DNA from: a virus
Length of the DNA: 64,000 bases
Reading direction: 5' to 3' (one strand)
Virus record (IMG/VR): IMGVR_UViG_3300042383_000546
Coordinates: 1 to 64,000 of that record
Shown: piece by piece, positions 62,601 to 64,000 of the stretch
Layout of the letters: every line of letters begins with the position of its first letter
Position numbering within the stretch: position 1 is the stretch's first letter
Notes under the pieces: model-generated
The model's input: the letters and a program-made list of their open reading frames with translations, nothing else
Database searches by the model: none
Told to the model about the DNA's origin: nothing
Made by a program: the position numbers and the translations under genes

Positions 62601-62950
62601 GCTCTCATTTCATAGTAAACTTTACCTGTTTTTGAAATACGCTTTCCTGCAGGTAAGGACTTCCTATCACCATCTCTAGCAATATTATCCTTCTTTCTTT
62701 CCTCTTTTGCAGGGGCTTTAGCAGGTGTTTTTTTAGCCACAGACTTTTTAGCAGCCTTAATTTTTTCAGCTACTTTAGATACTTTTTTAGTTTTTACGGC
62801 TTTTTTTTCAGCAGCCTCCATTTCCTCTAATTCTTTTTCAAGTTTAGATTTTTGTGCCTTCAATGGAGCTATCAAATTAGAAGGGGTAGCCTTACTTTTT
62901 ATGCCGTTTTCTAATTTATCTATTTTAGCTTTAAGTTCCTGCTTTGTCAT
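56669..62950 (-). CDS. Giant modular protein with MA(K/D)GG junctions
   Basis: 2,093 residues. A Lys/Ala-rich basic N-terminus (about 40-130) is followed by about 20 small alpha/beta modules of 30-150 residues, each separated by (F/Y/M)-A-(K/D/E)-G-G-x (for example M-A-K-G-G-K, M-A-D-G-G-D, Y-A-K-G-G-E). No catalytic site recognised. The pattern suggests a polyprotein cut after GG, or a string of polyvalent modules; GG-x sites are used by adenovirus- and ASFV-type proteases (comparison only). It lies next to an LPD1-like polyvalent protein. Not a membrane protein. Confidence 0.6.
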   Translation of the reverse strand: MTKQELKAKIDKLENGIKSKATPSNLIAPLKAQKSKLEKELEEMEAAEKKAVKTKKVSKVAEKIKAAKKSVAKKTPAKAPAKEERKKDNIARDGDRKSLPAGKRISKTGKVYYEMRANRTDKQTSKKPYLADGGILTDAKKEAILKKKGNIIIFKEVLEPTDEGRKSIAVQRFVKSRKTEAVKLEGSAYDTQWFESLQDLINAVDWSKWENNKYAKGGEVSKKYVVFFTRFNNGKSVPRVVEMYDNESDAKEYVESQKKLGEKGFKIKQAKDMPIYSMINIVDKSKYKELKDLIHSKDKVDAFFDGKDSFYKKDYGWVKPYGYVWENWKLVSAPNETMAKGGAVKKAPMIYEFKAILRDEDDKIIEKKEFKVRATARDSAYNKAYKKYPKPYFVELYNSYSADKMADGGDIYDDMEQDIDFANDKAKKIANSLESLGYKVVKLHEADYDTDAQIDLSEKVNIQVGLEGDLSIVIEKEEGKFTYIDCGKSYATLLIKLSNIDKQYMEKGGKTKRTVKLTLSDKDSYDYTYKQDGATASITFGFGKEPFQYEVKKISKSLEPLKQDILDTFTLQGIKQHEYKGGFSEAIKHLDTSILENADEFAKGGSTKGNWILRRNIGYGTKYKDLTNGDKIRMNLGNGEYYHGTIKGQEILWEDGIKTNLTTSFGGSNANDKEVLRFAKGGKLKIGDIVIIKNPLPDEDPNQLYVVIQEDIEKFSDDEQIDIRVLNEDKKWAYPPIVRVEKKDLEIVYDVESYKKMADGGKTDEDIDLQIEKDMNSAIKKRDEYQSELKKLLDEKSQDSGHIEYLSYEIESLNKLAKKLHDIRLKRLRDKALPKGNPFKKMAYGGNIKSENELKNNNMNYAEGGELNLAVRKMASQKGLTPKKLGADYELIMAQAAVDAFTDANYHDAARKLVSILEKKPEIAVKPDYPSPSDPEFKVKFDAINEKYDSKYWHGDAKTRDFAVKVSQNSGWDGNGIAGAFEYLLRMEGYHRLADNIKKSIELSDSEKIADFAYENDIYATGNSFEDFSRRIKEKSGTNYADEDLQIAYNLLSNVRYEKGGYMAYGGKTKTMKSIKDLTIEQISSMTGVGKSGVERFSDENNLTESDLSNIMQGLGRRMITASDFATAVSGNKDNQYAKEIVDFAKSGKGYRMADGGQVGNSYMMGEEEVYIKDSSLGIDDEVCLFYKKDDSILKCISKNSFDAYVEQGKLKPKMAKGGKVPAHFGSGKNIDVFGYQTENFDICGTAVKEFESAMEIMQNAKESEKESLARCAKYVDGLFGIEKQVVENSGTDDANFYEAVSDIMSASIYNYRAEMSINLFSFVPQHLKEIAVRMEKAEKGGLYALGGMTAGRWYRDKSGEEFKFIGKIDSGENKGKFLFTDGQKSVYKDLEDFEGGKPKETKLFGFFEDGGEMELGGMLIHGFQIGDTILEIYKGYGIVENNNNGVIEVLNPNRGTRFIIDLDESKPTGEKSMGMSKEKQIESAKGYIDYLDNPLPDTLLEKFRAEGKMAKGGKVPSTYIPNEDIKELMVTLNNKSLKLKGSDILDGVYVKNSALKGGSLDYSKQTSDDFKLGEIVWDVDNERYGTIIGIYDGYLSDKYEVRLDTDGMQPTENLRKVGSEGDNGTKEQLKEEIDGYARLVKSYPENNYPKQIEPMLEKGGYMAKGGEVKVGDVYERKGFGKLKITKIDDGKFRKVYFKYDDNDKEFFEGMYGAEGKVANKDWVKVDYKMAKGGVMPKGARSGMKIKDWYIKNYPTDDLGKEINDTMTFRGFWALTGQGNNPYEVLGVHDSVVRERVEEKLSQILGKKQMADGGVTDSFEKKVKDAMKEPNKWHFISEEVDGKDVQLKMFVGTKEVDVQIFKINGIHARMPRNYSGKRDTLKMIMDNFESKMAKGGMTRKGGQPFEVEGRKFFYHKDDGNVYDSNHRLYAGSYSSLELAKKSLEKNFENIKTGNFYKDGGYMAKGGEITREDITILGVPRSKITDKEWESIIRMSKYQKGATFILKDEKGLDVKPQIEYDWYVNEKMSSGGKVKFADKVKSVQESLLKRKKVAPQVQKDYGKSYSKAEAKESAQRIVGSRMAQLKEKMAKKKK

Positions 62951-62987
62951 TGTGGGTAAAATTTGTATGTAAATTTAGTAATATTTC

Positions 62988-64000
62988 TTATACCAATAAC
63001 TTTAATGCCTCTAAAGTATCTTCAGCGTCCTTATCACCCGTTTCAGCTAATATTTCTAAAGCAGCTATTGTTTCTAAGATTTCCTCTCTTGTAGCTTCAG
63101 CTTCAGGTTCGGGTTCTATGTCTTCAGGCTCAGGGACAACAACAGTAGGTGGAGGCTCTTGGGCTATCGGAACTACTGCCTTTTGCTCTTCTAGTTTGGT
63201 TTCCATTTCGTCTACAGAAGGCTCTACAACCTGAGCTACCAATTCGTCATTTTTAACGAAATCTACAACCTTTTCTCCACCTTTCTTTTTGTCCACAACC
63301 ATACCTAGACCTGTTTCCCCGCTTTTTCCTTTGTAGTCTATGTATTGGTCTTCTCTAATATCTGAAGGTGGAACGAAGTCACCTATTCCGTATTTACGCT
63401 TTGCAACCTCAACGATTTTTTCCATAAAAGTGCCAATGTATTCTAGCTCCTTTCCTGCAGGATAAGGTCTTTGGTAGCCTTCGGCAATAATATCTTCCAT
63501 AGGAATATCAGCCACTAAGTAGTTACTAACTCTGTCTGCATCAAATAACTTTTTTAGAATCCATGTTTCCCAAGAACGAGCAAACAGCTCCACAGCACTT
63601 GTCCAATATTTAGTTCTACGAACACCGCCAATTATGTATCTTTTATACTTAACTGTAGGGTCTAAATAGACATATTGAAAGTAGGAATAGGCTGTTTTAT
63701 GGTATAAATAGCTAGTTTTTAGCTTCATTGGTATTTCATAGCTTTCAAGTCCGAACTGCTTGATTATGTAGCCAAATACCTTTACTTGTCTAGGAAGTTG
63801 TGCTTCTTCTACTACTGCAAAATCGTCTAAATCAAGCTCATTAATAGTCTCTTCAATTGTTGCTTTGATTTCTATTGATTTAGATACCCACCTTCTTTGT
63901 TGAGCATTCCAAACGCTGTAAGTAGGCACTTCTTCAACTTCCTCAGCCTTAAATTTCATAGGAACTCTAGGAGTATATAAGTCATTACCCTTATAAATAA
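62988..64000 (-). CDS. LPD1-like polyvalent protein, cut by the window edge
   Basis: The frame stays open from 62988 to the window's right edge, so the start is outside; 63959 is only the first Met in view. Visible ~337 residues: Y-W-T-S-A-V-E-L-F-A-R-S-W-E-T-W (about 115-130 from that Met) resembles the LPD1 domain of large polyvalent proteins carried by phages and conjugative elements. A Glu/Pro-rich acidic C-terminus follows. These proteins are thought to be injected with DNA. Partial. Confidence 0.6.
   Translation of the reverse strand, partial: IYKGNDLYTPRVPMKFKAEEVEEVPTYSVWNAQQRRWVSKSIEIKATIEETINELDLDDFAVVEEAQLPRQVKVFGYIIKQFGLESYEIPMKLKTSYLYHKTAYSYFQYVYLDPTVKYKRYIIGGVRRTKYWTSAVELFARSWETWILKKLFDADRVSNYLVADIPMEDIIAEGYQRPYPAGKELEYIGTFMEKIVEVAKRKYGIGDFVPPSDIREDQYIDYKGKSGETGLGMVVDKKKGGEKVVDFVKNDELVAQVVEPSVDEMETKLEEQKAVVPIAQEPPPTVVVPEPEDIEPEPEAEATREEILETIAALEILAETGDKDAEDTLEALKLLV

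Noticed and set aside
1-64000. tRNA, rRNA, integrase, terminase, portal, tail genes
   Set aside because: None could be recognised by motif. Absence is by eye only and limited to this window.

Overview
This 64-kb, AT-rich window looks like part of a large virus infecting a member of the Bacteroidota. The evidence is: (i) promoters of the Bacteroidota type (TTG, about 19-22 bases, TAnnTTTG or TAAATTTA) with A-rich leaders instead of Shine-Dalgarno sites; (ii) tight one-strand gene packing with 1-4 base overlaps; (iii) several lytic enzymes, a large S74-type fibre, RecT, and free-standing homing endonucleases. No ribosomal, tRNA or metabolic housekeeping genes are seen. No terminase, portal, tail tube, tape measure or integrase is recognisable. 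Instead there is a P-loop ATPase of the HerA/FtsK packaging type (44794-45615) beside an isolated, terminator-bounded, beta-rich 232-residue protein (43695-44393) that is the best capsid-protein candidate. More than 30 small single-pass membrane proteins accompany them. The simplest reading is a tailless, membrane-containing dsDNA virus with an unusually large genome. The window cannot prove this, because the genome continues beyond it.

Layout: 134-1398 (+), two membrane-anchored cell-wall or ester-active enzymes. 1395-8969 (-), small early or replication genes with RecT, a RecE/Cas4-like nuclease, a reduced polymerase-palm-like protein and many short unknowns. 9063-12303 (-), glycosyltransferases and a methyltransferase. 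12354-16210 (-), a Thr-rich fibre protein, a minor capsid paralog and small membrane proteins. 16334-18523 (-), a sulfation cassette (sulfotransferase, APS kinase, nucleotidylyltransferase, DUF2061-like and DUF6165-like proteins). 18596-24971 (+), a second glycosylation operon (GT9, three-domain GT, GT4, autotransporter-type O-heptosyltransferase) interrupted by a GIY-YIG homing endonuclease. 24968-36011 (-), a further GT and the surface fibres, including a 2,813-residue fibre. 36022-50421 (-), virion and membrane proteins, capsid candidate, ATPase, nuclease and PAP2 phosphatase. 50494-56669 (-), lysis and cell-wall enzymes with holin-like and spanin-like membrane proteins. 56669-64000 (-), a 2,093-residue modular protein with a repeated MA(K/D)GG junction, and the 3' part of an LPD1-like polyvalent protein that runs off the window.

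Working together (inference): a capsid plus inner membrane is built from the jelly-roll-like proteins and the anchored miniproteins. DNA is driven in by the HerA-type ATPase. Ser/Thr/Gly-rich fibres decorate the surface and are glycosylated, and perhaps sulfated, by the virus's own enzymes. Several anchored peptidoglycan enzymes serve entry or exit. The large modular proteins may be packaged and delivered to the host. No gene-free stretch exceeds 300 bases; the longest (44559-44793) is a regulatory region between the ATPase and capsid genes.
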